Of a stretch of DNA of 64,000 nucleotides, positions 26,935 to 35,338 are shown piece by piece. The position numbers were made by a program, and so were the translations under genes. Position 1 is the stretch's first letter. Each line of letters starts with the position of its first letter. The notes beneath the pieces were generated by a model that had not been told where the DNA came from, made no database searches, and saw only the letters and a program-made list of their open reading frames with translations. The stretch comes from Pseudomonadota bacterium (GTDB lineage Bacteria > Pseudomonadota > Gammaproteobacteria > Burkholderiales > Rhodocyclaceae): positions 470,584 to 534,583 of the forward strand of contig JAGTRU010000001.1 of assembly GCA_018261905.1 (NCBI GenBank). Reading direction: 5' to 3'.

Positions 26935-27830
26935 GATTCAATCTCCGAAGCTTTCTTGATTTCCGTCATTTGCCGGCGCGTCTGGTGCTCGACCAGGGTT
27001 TTCAGGCCCAGGGTGACGATGGCCAGCAAGGCAAGCAGCGAGGCCACGGCAAAGGCCGCTGCGTAGTTGTATTCGTTGTAGAGGATTTCGACATGCAGCG
27101 GCATGGTGTTGGTCTTGCCCCGGATATGTCCGGAAACCACCGAGACGGCGCCAAATTCGCCCATGGCGCGGGCGTTGCACAGGATCACGCCATAGAGCAG
27201 GCCCCATTTGATATTGGGCAGCGTCGTATGCCAGAAGACCTGCCAGCCGGAAGCGCCGAGCACGACGGCGGCCTCCTCCTCTTCCGAGCCCTGCGCTTCC
27301 ATGAGTGGAATCAGTTCGCGGGCAACGAAGGGGAAAGTCACGAAAATGGTCGCCAGCACGAGGCCCGGCACGGCGAACAGGATCTTGATGTCGTTATCGT
27401 AGAGCCACGGCCCGATCCAGCCCTGGGCCCCGAACATCAGCACGTAGATCAGACCCGAGATGACCGGCGACACCGAGAACGGCAGGTCGATAAAGGTGAT
27501 CAGCAGGCGCTTGCCGGGAAACTCGAACTTGGCGATGGCCCACGACGCGGCCAGGCCGAAAACCAGGTTGAGCGGCACGGCGATGGCTGCCGTCAGCAGG
27601 GTCAGCTTGATCGCCGACCAGGCATCCGGCTGGACCAGCGCCTTGAAATAGACGTCCGTGCCCTTGCGCAAGGCTTCGTAGAACACCGTGCCGAGCGGCA
27701 GCAGCAGGAAAATGGCAAAAAATGTCAGCGCGACGCTGATCAGCGTAACCTTGACCCACAGCGGTTCGCGGGTGCTCGGTGTTTCATAGCGCTCGAGCGC
27801 GCCGGGGTGCAGTGCAATAGCGCCGGCCAT
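26931..27830 (-). CDS. cysW: Sulfate ABC transporter permease CysW
   Basis: One of the two inner-membrane subunits. 299 residues with six predicted membrane helices and the permease coupling loop [27 protein letters not shown] (EAA-type motif). The region [17 protein letters not shown] is characteristic of CysW. An N-terminal cytoplasmic stretch precedes the first helix. It lies one base after cysT. Confidence 0.95.
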   Translation of the reverse strand: MAGAIALHPGALERYETPSTREPLWVKVTLISVALTFFAIFLLLPLGTVFYEALRKGTDVYFKALVQPDAWSAIKLTLLTAAIAVPLNLVFGLAASWAIAKFEFPGKRLLITFIDLPFSVSPVISGLIYVLMFGAQGWIGPWLYDNDIKILFAVPGLVLATIFVTFPFVARELIPLMEAQGSEEEEAAVVLGASGWQVFWHTTLPNIKWGLLYGVILCNARAMGEFGAVSVVSGHIRGKTNTMPLHVEILYNEYNYAAAFAVASLLALLAIVTLGLKTLVEHQTRRQMTEIKKASEIES

Positions 27831-27831
27831 C

Positions 27832-28668
27832 TCAGTCTCCCTTCGAATAACGGTTTTGCATCCAGCCCTGCAGGCTGTTGATGATCAGCAACAAGGCAAA
27901 CGAAAAGACCAGCATCACGGAAGCGATGGCAGTGGCGCCGGCATAGTCGTATTGCTCGAGCTTGGTGATGATCATCAGCGGGGTGATTTCCGAGACCATG
28001 GGCATGTTCCCGGCGATGAAGATCACCGAACCGTATTCGCCGACGGCGCGCGCAAAGGCCATGGCAAAACCGGTGAGCAGGGCCGGCGCGACATGCGGCA
28101 GGATGATCTTGAGGAAAGTCTGGCCGCGCGAGGCACCCAGGCCGGCCGCTGCTTCCTCGACTTCCTTTTCGAGGTCGGCGAGCACCGGCTGCACGGTGCG
28201 CACGACAAAGGGCAGACCGATGAAGACCAGGGCGATCAAGACGCCCTTCGGCGTGTAGGCGACCTCGATGCCGTAGGGCGCCAGCAGGCTGCCGATGATG
28301 CCGTTCGGCGCGTAGATGGCGGCCAGCGCGATGCCGGCAACAGCGGTTGGCAGCGCAAAGGGCAGATCGATCAGGGCATCGACCAGGCCCTTGCCGGGAA
28401 AGCGGTAGCGCACCAGGACCCAGGCGAAAATCAGCCCGAACACGACGTTGATCGAGGCGGCCAGCAGCGAGGCGCCGAAACTCAGTTCGTAGGAGGCAAC
28501 GACACGCGGATTGGTGACGGCCGCCCAGAAGGCCTCCAGGCCCATGGTATAGGTCTTGGTGCCGACCGCCGAAAGCGGAATGATCACGATGATCAGCAGA
28601 TAGGTCAGCGTATAGCCCAGGGTCAGGCGAAAACCCGGCAAGGGACTAAAGCGTTTCAGACTTGCCAT
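27832..28668 (-). CDS. cysT: Sulfate ABC transporter permease CysT (CysU)
   Basis: Second permease subunit. The ATG at 28668 is chosen because GGAG lies 6 bases before it and the resulting 278 residues equal the usual length; an upstream in-frame start would add 22 residues without a ribosome-binding site. Motifs include [17 protein letters not shown] and the coupling loop [23 protein letters not shown]. First gene of the operon. No periplasmic sulfate-binding protein (Sbp or CysP) lies here, so that part must be encoded elsewhere. Confidence 0.95.
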   Translation of the reverse strand: MASLKRFSPLPGFRLTLGYTLTYLLIIVIIPLSAVGTKTYTMGLEAFWAAVTNPRVVASYELSFGASLLAASINVVFGLIFAWVLVRYRFPGKGLVDALIDLPFALPTAVAGIALAAIYAPNGIIGSLLAPYGIEVAYTPKGVLIALVFIGLPFVVRTVQPVLADLEKEVEEAAAGLGASRGQTFLKIILPHVAPALLTGFAMAFARAVGEYGSVIFIAGNMPMVSEITPLMIITKLEQYDYAGATAIASVMLVFSFALLLIINSLQGWMQNRYSKGD

Positions 28669-28757
28669 GACAAACTCCAGATTGAAATTCTTTGACTCAC
28701 ACCCGCTCCCGGTCTTGTTGCATCGCAACATCATGGCAGCGAGTCTATGGGGGGTGG

Positions 28758-28786
28758 CTTATAAGAAGAAATACTTAATTGTTCAA
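28758..28786 (-). promoter_or_regulatory. Sigma-70 promoter of the cysTWA-cysB operon
   Basis: On the minus strand TTGAAC (28786-28781), 17 bases, TATAAG (28763-28758), placed about 90 bases before the cysT ATG. The surrounding AT-rich stretch (28758-28815) in an otherwise GC-rich region is where CysB would be expected to bind. Confidence 0.7.
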
Positions 28787-28828
28787 AGCTAATCAGTATT
28801 TTGAATAAGCCATTCGTATCGGGCCCCT

Positions 28829-28890
28829 GCCCAGCGGCGCCCCGCAGGTTCGCAAGGCGCTGGACTGCAGCGCCCTCGGCGCCACTGGGC
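28829..28890. other. Nested stem-loop (13-bp outer, 7-bp inner stem)
   Basis: GCCCAGCGGCGCC (28829-28841) pairs with GGCGCCACTGGGC (28878-28890), 12 of 13 positions. Inside it GGCGCTG (28856-28862) pairs perfectly with CAGCGCC (28868-28874). It begins 12 bases after the stop of the minus-strand gene at 28902 and lies upstream of the cysT promoter. No T-run follows, so it may be a Rho-type end, a transcript stabiliser or a structured RNA. Confidence 0.55.
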
Positions 28891-28901
28891 TGACGCCGGA
28901 A

Positions 28902-29291
28902 TCAGTCCGGCGCGCTGCCGGCAGCGGCTTCTTCGCCGACCGCCTGAACAATGTAGCCGTGGGTGCGCAAAAGGCGGACGGCGTGCTCGATGTTCTTGCG
29001 CGCCTTGTTCTGTACCGGCGAAGCGCTCCCCGGCGGCGGCTCGATGGCCTTCAGTTCGAAACCGTGGCTGTTCAGCCAGGCGGTGATCTCGGCCAGCCCC
29101 TTCTGGCCGATGCCTTCAGCCTGCTGCAACCGCCGGTAGCCGAGCGCCGCGACCTCTTCCGGCTTGAATTCCGGGCGATCGAAAATCTTGCACAGGGCAT
29201 TGCGCTGCAGGGTCGGCAGCTTGTTCATCGGCGCAGCGGGCGTTTCGGCTTCAACTTCGGCGGCCCGGCAATCACTGTTTTCTTCGCTCAT
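28902..29291 (-). CDS. Small helix-hairpin-helix protein resembling the RNA polymerase alpha C-terminal domain
   Basis: 129 residues from the ATG at 29291 (starts at 29297 or 29321 are possible; none has a strong ribosome-binding site). After an acidic N-terminus comes LPTLQRNALCKIF, PEEVAALGYRRLQQAEGIGQ and KGLAEITAWLNSHGFEL. The order and spacing recall alpha-CTD (a helix, then LxxIxNLGxKSLxEIxxxLxxxGL), a helix-hairpin-helix fold that binds DNA and activators. A further helix with KARKNIEHAVRLLRTHGY follows. A DNA-binding role is inferred from the fold only. Lies alone between metI and the cys operon promoter. Confidence 0.55.
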   Translation of the reverse strand: MSEENSDCRAAEVEAETPAAPMNKLPTLQRNALCKIFDRPEFKPEEVAALGYRRLQQAEGIGQKGLAEITAWLNSHGFELKAIEPPPGSASPVQNKARKNIEHAVRLLRTHGYIVQAVGEEAAAGSAPD

Positions 29292-29421
29292 AGGCATGCA
29301 TGTCGAATGACGGATATCCATCCTGATTTACGTTTGCCAGCAGAGTAGAGAGGGCGGGCGCCAAGCAGAACGACATATTTCTGATAAGGATATGAATGCC
29401 TCTCCTGTTGGCGCCGCACGC

Positions 29422-30129
29422 TCAAATGTCCTTCTTGTCGGCCCGGCTGGCCAGCCGGTCGCCCAGCGACTGGACGAGCTGGACGAGGACGACCAGCACG
29501 ACGACGGTGACCACCATCACATTGGTCTGGTAGCGGTAGTAACCGAAACGGATCGCCAGGTCGCCGATGCCGCCACCACCGACAATGCCGGCCATCGCCG
29601 AATAGCCGATCAGGCTGATCAGCGTCACCGTCAGGCCGCGCAGGAAGCCGGGCAAGGCTTCGGGGAAAAGCACCGTGGCGATGATGCGCAGCGGGCTCGT
29701 GCCGAAAGCCTCGGCCGCCTCGACGACACCGGGATCGACTTCGCATAGCGAAGATTCGACCAGCCGGGCATAGAAGGCGATGGCGGCGACCGAGAGCGGC
29801 ACGGCGGCGGCCGTCGGCCCGATGGTCGTGCCGAGTACCCACTGCGTCAGCGGCAGGAGCAGCACGAGCAGGATGACGAAGGGAATCGAGCGCAGCACAT
29901 TGACCAGGAAATTGCCGGTGACGTTGGCCAGCCGGTTATTCCAGAACAGCTTGCGGCTCGTGACGTGAAGCAGGAAGCCGAGCGGCAGGCCGCCGACGAT
30001 GGCGAACAGCGTCGAGATGCTGACCATCAGGAAGGTCTCGCCAAAGGCATTGAGCAGGTCGACAAACAGCTCGACGACCTGTTTGGCCAGTTCCGGCGAG
30101 AAATTCGCCGCGATCCATTGTTCAATCAT
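29422..30129 (-). CDS. metI: Methionine ABC transporter permease MetI
   Basis: Inner-membrane subunit of the MetNIQ importer. 235 residues from the ATG at 30129, which overlaps the metN stop by 8 bases. Five to six membrane helices, coupling motif EVDPGVVEAAEAFGTSPLRI, then GFLRGLTVTLISLIGYSAMAG typical of MetI. Last gene of the metQ-metN-metI operon. Confidence 0.94.
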   Translation of the reverse strand: MIEQWIAANFSPELAKQVVELFVDLLNAFGETFLMVSISTLFAIVGGLPLGFLLHVTSRKLFWNNRLANVTGNFLVNVLRSIPFVILLVLLLPLTQWVLGTTIGPTAAAVPLSVAAIAFYARLVESSLCEVDPGVVEAAEAFGTSPLRIIATVLFPEALPGFLRGLTVTLISLIGYSAMAGIVGGGGIGDLAIRFGYYRYQTNVMVVTVVVLVVLVQLVQSLGDRLASRADKKDI

Positions 30130-31156
30130 GAAGTACCTCGACATGGGAAGCCTGGCTGCCGATATAGCTCAGCGCCGCTTGCAGGCGTAAGGGGAAAGGC
30201 AGCCCGGCCGGCGCATCGGGGCTGTCGGTAAGCAACACAACCAACAGGCCGACTGCCCGGTGACCGATGTATTCGATCTTGCCGTGCAGAATATTGACGG
30301 CGACGCCATGACGGATGGAAGCCGTGGACAACACGCCCTCCTCCGCCTTGTCGCCAAGGAAGAGCACTTTGAGGATGGTGCCCTGGCGGTCATCGACGAG
30401 ATGCGGCGGCAGTTCGAGATTGAGCGTGTGCTCGACCAGTTGCCGGGTGAAGGGATGCTGCGGCGTGGCGAAGATGTCGTAGGCCTCGCCCTGCTCGACG
30501 ACATGGCCGCCTTCCATGACCGCAACGCGCGTGCAGATTTTCTTGATCACCGCCATCTCGTGCGAAATGAGCACGATGGTGATGCCCAGGCGGGCATTGA
30601 TTTCCTTGAGCAGATCGAGAATGGCCGCCGAGGTTTCGAGATCGAGCGCCGAAGTCGGCTCGTCGCAGAGCAGCACTTCCGGATGATTGGCCACGGCGCG
30701 GGCGATGCCGACGCGTTGCTTCTGGCCGCCGGAGAGTTGCGCCGGGTAAGCCTGCGCCTTGTCCTCGAGGCCGACCAGACGAAGGATCTCCGGCACGCGT
30801 CGGGCAATCTCGGCCTTGCTCTTGCCGGCCACACGCAGCGCATAGGCGGCGTTGTCATACACCGTGCGGTTCTGCATCAGGTTGAAATGCTGGAAGATCA
30901 TGCCGATCTTCTGCCGGGCCCGGCGCAGCTCGCCGCCACGCAGGTCGGTGATGTCCTCGCCGGCCACCCGGACACGCCCGGCTGTCGGTCTTTCGAGCAG
31001 ATTGATGACGCGCAGCAGGGTGCTCTTGCCGGCGCCGCTGGCGCCGACGATGCCGAAGACCTCGCCGCGTTCGATGGCGAGCGAGACATCGTCAACCGCC
31101 AGCACCGACTGGCCGCGCACTGCGAAATCGACACGGATGTTTTCGAGTTGGATCAT
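30122..31156 (-). CDS. metN: Methionine ABC transporter ATP-binding protein MetN
   Basis: 344 residues from the ATG at 31156 (MIQLENIRVDF). ATPase motifs: Walker A GASGAGKST, signature LSGGQKQRVGIARAVA, Walker B LLCDEPTSALD, switch SHEMAVIKKIC. The C-terminal 90 residues form the NIL (ACT-like) domain that in E. coli MetN senses methionine and shuts off transport. A hairpin separates it from metQ upstream. Ribosome-binding site weak. Confidence 0.94.
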   Translation of the reverse strand: MIQLENIRVDFAVRGQSVLAVDDVSLAIERGEVFGIVGASGAGKSTLLRVINLLERPTAGRVRVAGEDITDLRGGELRRARQKIGMIFQHFNLMQNRTVYDNAAYALRVAGKSKAEIARRVPEILRLVGLEDKAQAYPAQLSGGQKQRVGIARAVANHPEVLLCDEPTSALDLETSAAILDLLKEINARLGITIVLISHEMAVIKKICTRVAVMEGGHVVEQGEAYDIFATPQHPFTRQLVEHTLNLELPPHLVDDRQGTILKVLFLGDKAEEGVLSTASIRHGVAVNILHGKIEYIGHRAVGLLVVLLTDSPDAPAGLPFPLRLQAALSYIGSQASHVEVLHD

Positions 31157-31185
31157 TTTGGGCAAATCATGGCGTGGGAAGTAAG

Positions 31186-31206
31186 AAGGCCGGCAGGACC
31201 GGCCTT
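31186..31206 (-). terminator. Hairpin between metQ and metN
   Basis: AAGGCCGG / CCGGCCTT with a 5-base loop, 26 bases after the metQ stop. It lacks a good T-run, so it probably acts as a partial terminator or RNA stabiliser that keeps the binding protein more abundant than the ATPase and permease. Confidence 0.55.
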
Positions 31207-31231
31207 TCCCTGGATAGCTAGCGCAGGCTGC

Positions 31232-32098
31232 TTACTTGCGAGCCTTGGCCGGTACCTGGGCCTTGGCTTTCAACCAGTCCGGCTTCTGGAATTCCTTGAA
31301 GATGTGCTTCGGATCATCGACCGCCGCCAGGAACTCAGGCGATTCGATGACCTGCTTGATGCCCTGGACGAAGGGCTTGTTCAGGTCATCGGTCTTCACG
31401 GCGACCAGGTTCTTGATGTTCTCGTCGAGCTCTTCCAGTTTGAGTGCCGAAGACAGGCTCAGGCCGGCCGAGATGGCGTAGTTGCCATTGATCACGGCAG
31501 CCGTGGCGCTATCCAGAGTGCGCGGCAACTGGGCGGCTTCGAGCGGCTTGAAGACCAGGCCGAGCGGATTCTGCTCGATATCCTTCTCGGAAGCGGTCAG
31601 CGGATTGATATCCTTCTTGAAGGTGATGATGCCGAGCTTGCCGAGGAAACGCAGGGCGCGCGCCAGGTTGGTCGGATCGTTGGCGAGGGTGACGATGTCG
31701 CCCTTCTTCAGTTGCTCGATGCCCTTGATCTTGCTCGAGTACAGGCCCAGCCCGGCGGTCGGCACATTGATCACCGGCGACAGCTTGAGGCCCTTGTCGG
31801 CCGAGAATTTTTCCAGGTACAGGCGATGCTGGAACAGGTTGGCGTCAATGGCGCCGTTGGCCAGCGCCAGATTGGGCTGCACGTAATCGCTGAATTCCTT
31901 GTACACGATCTTGTAGCCCTTCTTTTCCAGACCGGGCTGGACGGCGACCTTGAGCAGGTCGATGTAGGGACCGGGCGCCACACCAAACACGATGGTTTTG
32001 GGCGTCGCCTGGGCGCTGGCCGGGGTCGAGAAACCACCGGCGGCCAGGGAAAACAGCGCAAGCAGGGCGGCGCCGAAAGGTTTGCTGAAAAGTCGCAT
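31232..32098 (-). CDS. metQ: Methionine ABC transporter substrate-binding protein MetQ
   Basis: Periplasmic binding protein of the NlpA/MetQ family. 288 residues from the ATG at 32098, preceded by GGAG at 7 bases. Signal peptide ends in ASAQA; no lipobox Cys is present, so it is soluble rather than a lipoprotein. Family motifs: VAPGPYIDLLKVAVQPGLEK, NLALANGAIDANLFQHRLYLE in pieces, and DPTNLARALRFLGKLG. First gene of the operon. Ligand could be L- or D-methionine or a related compound. Confidence 0.93.
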   Translation of the reverse strand: MRLFSKPFGAALLALFSLAAGGFSTPASAQATPKTIVFGVAPGPYIDLLKVAVQPGLEKKGYKIVYKEFSDYVQPNLALANGAIDANLFQHRLYLEKFSADKGLKLSPVINVPTAGLGLYSSKIKGIEQLKKGDIVTLANDPTNLARALRFLGKLGIITFKKDINPLTASEKDIEQNPLGLVFKPLEAAQLPRTLDSATAAVINGNYAISAGLSLSSALKLEELDENIKNLVAVKTDDLNKPFVQGIKQVIESPEFLAAVDDPKHIFKEFQKPDWLKAKAQVPAKARK

Positions 32099-32256
32099 GA
32101 AAAACTCCTTCGTTGAATGTCTGGCGGCCAAGATACCGAGCCGACGGCAGCAAACGAACGAAGTAATCCCTATTAGCTTATCAACCGGACTGATTAAGCG
32201 CTGACGATGGCCGGGCTATCATCCGGGCAACACATATTTCAGGGAAAGATCGCCAG

Positions 32257-32823
32257 ATGAGCGAAAAAGGGGTCGATGCCAATTACCGTTTCATTGCCGC
32301 CTATAACGAGGTCAATGCCCGCATCGTCCAGCGCCACCAGGCCCTGACGCTGTACGTCACGCTCACCGCCAGCCTGCTCGCCGCCCTGCTCGCCCTGCAT
32401 CCCGGCGAGGCCAGCAAGTCGCTGCCCGTCGAATGGCTGGTCTTCGCCTTCCCGGTCACCACCGTCTGCCTCGCCTTCCTCAATTACAAGACCGAGCGCG
32501 CCATCACCAACCTGCGTTCCTTCCTCTCCTCACTCGAACGCCTGGGCAATGCCCATCACCAGTTGCCAAGCTACAACACCGACCCGCGCTGGGCCAATGG
32601 CGTCAACAAGGTGCGCCGCTTCCACGACTACGCCGCCGCAGTGCTGGCCAGCGGCGCCAACGCCATCGGCATCGGCGTGGTGCTGCGCCTCTACCCGGAT
32701 CGCCTGGCCGACAAGCCACTGCTCATCGGCCTGCTGATCGTCGGCGCCATCCTTTCCGTTCTCGCCCTGCTGGTCATTCCGCGCTGGAGCTACCGACCAC
32801 TGGAAGAAGGCGGCCCGACCTGA
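32257..32823 (+). CDS. Four-helix membrane protein of unknown function
   Basis: 188 residues with membrane segments near 30-47, 58-76, 126-146 and 150-172, and a cytoplasmic loop rich in Arg/Asn (YKTERAITNLRSFLSSLERLGN). The N-terminal YRFIAAYNEVNARIVQRHQAL is an amphipathic helix. A Shine-Dalgarno-like AGGGAAAG precedes the ATG. No family is recognised with certainty. It is divergent from metQ and stands alone before the AraC gene. Confidence 0.75.
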   Translation: MSEKGVDANYRFIAAYNEVNARIVQRHQALTLYVTLTASLLAALLALHPGEASKSLPVEWLVFAFPVTTVCLAFLNYKTERAITNLRSFLSSLERLGNAHHQLPSYNTDPRWANGVNKVRRFHDYAAAVLASGANAIGIGVVLRLYPDRLADKPLLIGLLIVGAILSVLALLVIPRWSYRPLEEGGPT

Positions 32824-32958
32824 AACGTGGACTGAGTCCTCGGTCAACCGGGCAAAGCACGATTGCCGCATATCGATAGCAGCTTTTCTTCGTTGGGCAA
32901 TGGCGCCCGAGTCCCTAGCATGCGCAGCATATCAACCACGCCGAACGCAGGTGCCAAC

Positions 32959-33888
32959 ATGTCCAATCGCCAGGATCGCCTGATCCACTGGCTGCTCGAC
33001 AGCCTGGAACTGGAAACCACGCTGTTCCACCTCGGCCAGTATTGCGGCACGTGGAAAGCGTCGACCACGGGTCTGGCGCGCTCCGGCTTTCACCTGGTAC
33101 TCAATGGCGAATGCTGGCTGCACCTGCCGGAGGAATCGGCCAGCCACCAGCTGCAGGCCGGCGACGCGGTGTTTTTCCTGCGCGACAGCGTGCATTTCCT
33201 CAGCCCGCTGGCCGATGCCAAGCTGGCCGCGCAGGCGCCGCGCACCGGCATGGCCGGCCTCGACCTCTCCGTGCCCGACAGCGTCGCGCTGGCCTGCGGT
33301 TTCTTCAATTTCCGCTCCAGCCTGAACAGCATTTTTCTCGGCTCCTTTCCCGACTACGTGGTCATTTCCCGGGCAGGTGAAACGCTGCGCGAAGCCCGGC
33401 CGCTATTCGACCTGATCCTCGCCGAGGCGCAGGCCGGTGGCGACGAACCTTCGCCGCTAATAAGCCGCCTGGTCGACCTGCTGTTCTTCTACGTCATCCG
33501 CCACCTCTGCCAGCGTCGCGAAGTCACGGCCGGCTTGTGGGCCATGCTCGGCCAGCCGGAATTCGCACCGCTGCTCGAAGCCATTGTCGAGGAACCGGGC
33601 AAGGACTGGACCGTCGAAGCCATGGCTGATCTCGCCCACATGTCGCGCGCCACCTTCTTCAAGCGTTTCGCGCAGATCTGCGGCGCCTCGCCCAGCCATT
33701 TCCTGCTGCAGATCCGCATGAAGCTGGCCACCCAGATGATCGAAGACGGCATGAGCCTCGCCCGTGCCGCCGAAAAAGTCGGCTACCAGTCCGATGCCGC
33801 CTTCTCGCGCGCCTTCAAGAAGGCCACCGGCGTCCTGCCCGGCGCCTACCGGCGGTCCTGCCAGCCGGTGCAGATTCAGGCCGCCTGA
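32959..33888 (+). CDS. AraC-family transcriptional regulator
   Basis: 309 residues from the ATG at 32959 (AGGTG before it). N-terminal cupin-like sensor of the AraC_binding_2/cupin_6 type, with SGFHLVLNGECWLHLP and LQAGDAVFFLRDSVHFLSP; C-terminal double helix-turn-helix with WTVEAMADLAHMSRATFFKRF and GMSLARAAEKVGYQSDAAFSRAFKK. Cytoplasmic DNA-binding protein whose sensor should bind a small ligand. It is transcribed in the same direction as, and 91 bases before, the AhpD-like/ABC/acyl-CoA-dehydrogenase unit, which it most likely controls. Confidence 0.93.
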   Translation: MSNRQDRLIHWLLDSLELETTLFHLGQYCGTWKASTTGLARSGFHLVLNGECWLHLPEESASHQLQAGDAVFFLRDSVHFLSPLADAKLAAQAPRTGMAGLDLSVPDSVALACGFFNFRSSLNSIFLGSFPDYVVISRAGETLREARPLFDLILAEAQAGGDEPSPLISRLVDLLFFYVIRHLCQRREVTAGLWAMLGQPEFAPLLEAIVEEPGKDWTVEAMADLAHMSRATFFKRFAQICGASPSHFLLQIRMKLATQMIEDGMSLARAAEKVGYQSDAAFSRAFKKATGVLPGAYRRSCQPVQIQAA

Positions 33889-33979
33889 GACGTTTGAACA
33901 AAAGAACGCGACCTTTGCGCATTGAGGGCAAAACGGCGCCCACCGACAATTGATCCAGCCCATTTCGTACGGAGTTTTC

Positions 33980-34537
33980 ATGTCACGCCTGACCATCCAG
34001 ACGCTGGAGTCCGCCCCGGAAGCCAGCCAGCCCTACCTCGCCAAGGCCAAGGCCAAGAACGGCTTTATCCCCAATTTGCTCGGCGTCCTGGCCAACGCGC
34101 CGACGGCCATCGAAACCTACCTGACGGTGACCGAGATCAACAGCCGCAGCAGCTTCACGCTGGCCGAGCGCGAGGTGGTGCAGCTTACCGCCGCCACCAA
34201 TCACGGCTGCAGTTTCTGCGTCGCCGGCCACACCGCCATCGCCTACAAGCAGGGCAATCTGCCAAGCGAACTGGTCGAAGGCCTGCGCCAGCAAACCGAA
34301 TTGCCGGATGCCAGACTTGAAGCCCTGGCCGCCTTCACGCGCGCCATCATCGCCAGCAAGGGCGCCGTCAGCGCCGACGAATTGGCCGCCTTCAAGGCCG
34401 CCGGCTACGGCGAGCAACAGGTTGTTGAAGTCATTCTCGGCGTCGCCCTCGCTACCCTGTGCAATTTCAGCAATGTCCTGGCCGATACCGAACTGAACCC
34501 GGAACTGGCCGCCTACCGCTGGCCGGGCAAGGCCTGA
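33980..34537 (+). CDS. AhpD-like carboxymuconolactone decarboxylase-family protein
   Basis: 185 residues from the ATG at 33980 with GGAG in front. The family core is present: LTAATNHGCSFCVAGHTAIAYKQG contains the redox CxxC-x3-H signature of AhpD-type peroxidase adaptors (split here: CSFC then H). Such proteins reduce peroxides or act as side enzymes in flavin-dependent catabolism. First gene of the five-gene unit, one base before the ABC ATPase gene. Confidence 0.88.
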   Translation: MSRLTIQTLESAPEASQPYLAKAKAKNGFIPNLLGVLANAPTAIETYLTVTEINSRSSFTLAEREVVQLTAATNHGCSFCVAGHTAIAYKQGNLPSELVEGLRQQTELPDARLEALAAFTRAIIASKGAVSADELAAFKAAGYGEQQVVEVILGVALATLCNFSNVLADTELNPELAAYRWPGKA

Positions 34538-34538
34538 G

Positions 34539-35330
34539 ATGAGCACTGAAAACGTCCTGCTGGCCGCCCGCCAACTGGCGTTTTCCTATGGCGGGACGCC
34601 GGTCTTTGCTGGCGTCGACCTGCACATCGCCCGGCGCGAAATCGTCTGCCTGATCGGCGCTTCCGGCTGTGGCAAATCTACCTTGCTGCGCCTGCTCGCC
34701 GGCCTCGCCGAGCCGAGCGCCGGTGACGTCGCGGTGGATGGCGAAAGCGGCCCGCAGCGCGCCGCCAAGGCCAGCGTCGTCTTCCAGTCGCCAGCCCTGC
34801 TGCCCTGGCTGACGGTGGCCGACAACGTCGGTTTCGGCCTCGATTTCGCCTGCCGGCCCGCCGAAGCCAAGGCTGAGCGGGCCAACCGCATCGCCAAAAC
34901 GCTGGCCCAGGTCGGCCTTGCCGAACACGCCAGAAAGAAGCCGCAGGCGCTGTCCGGCGGCATGGCGCAGCGCGTCGCGCTGGCCCGCGCCCTGGCGCGC
35001 AACCCGGAAATCATCTACCTCGACGAGCCGTTTTCGGCGCTCGACGCGATCAGCCGCGAATCGATGCAGGACCTGCTGCTCGATCTCGCCCACCAGCAAC
35101 AGAGCGCCGCCCTGCTCGTCACGCACGATATCGACGAAGCGCTGCGCATCGGCGACCGCGTGCTGCTCCTGGCCGGTTGCCAGAACGGCACGCCGGCCCG
35201 CATCGTCGGCGAATGGCGGCCGGGCGGCAAGGCGCCGCGCCAGCACCGCTCGCCGGCCCTCAATGCAATGCGCGAAGAAATTCTCGATGCACTTTCCAAC
35301 CCGGGCACAGCCTGGTTTCCCGATCTTTAG
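34539..35330 (+). CDS. ABC transporter ATP-binding protein, nitrate/sulfonate/taurine (SsuB/TauB) type
   Basis: 263 residues. Walker A GASGCGKST, Q-loop VVFQSPALLPWLTVADNVGFGL, signature LSGGMAQRVALARALA, Walker B IIYLDEPFSALDAISRE, switch VTHDIDEAL. The sequence pattern places it with importers for sulfonates, taurine, nitrate or pyrimidine-like compounds; the exact substrate cannot be told. Reads on into the binding-protein gene after 8 bases. Confidence 0.9.
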   Translation: MSTENVLLAARQLAFSYGGTPVFAGVDLHIARREIVCLIGASGCGKSTLLRLLAGLAEPSAGDVAVDGESGPQRAAKASVVFQSPALLPWLTVADNVGFGLDFACRPAEAKAERANRIAKTLAQVGLAEHARKKPQALSGGMAQRVALARALARNPEIIYLDEPFSALDAISRESMQDLLLDLAHQQQSAALLVTHDIDEALRIGDRVLLLAGCQNGTPARIVGEWRPGGKAPRQHRSPALNAMREEILDALSNPGTAWFPDL

Positions 35331-35338
35331 GAGTTGCC

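Noticed and set aside
32099..32256. SAM riboswitch before metQ
   Set aside because: The leader is short and shows no SAM-I or SAM-II type helices; no anti-terminator arrangement is visible.
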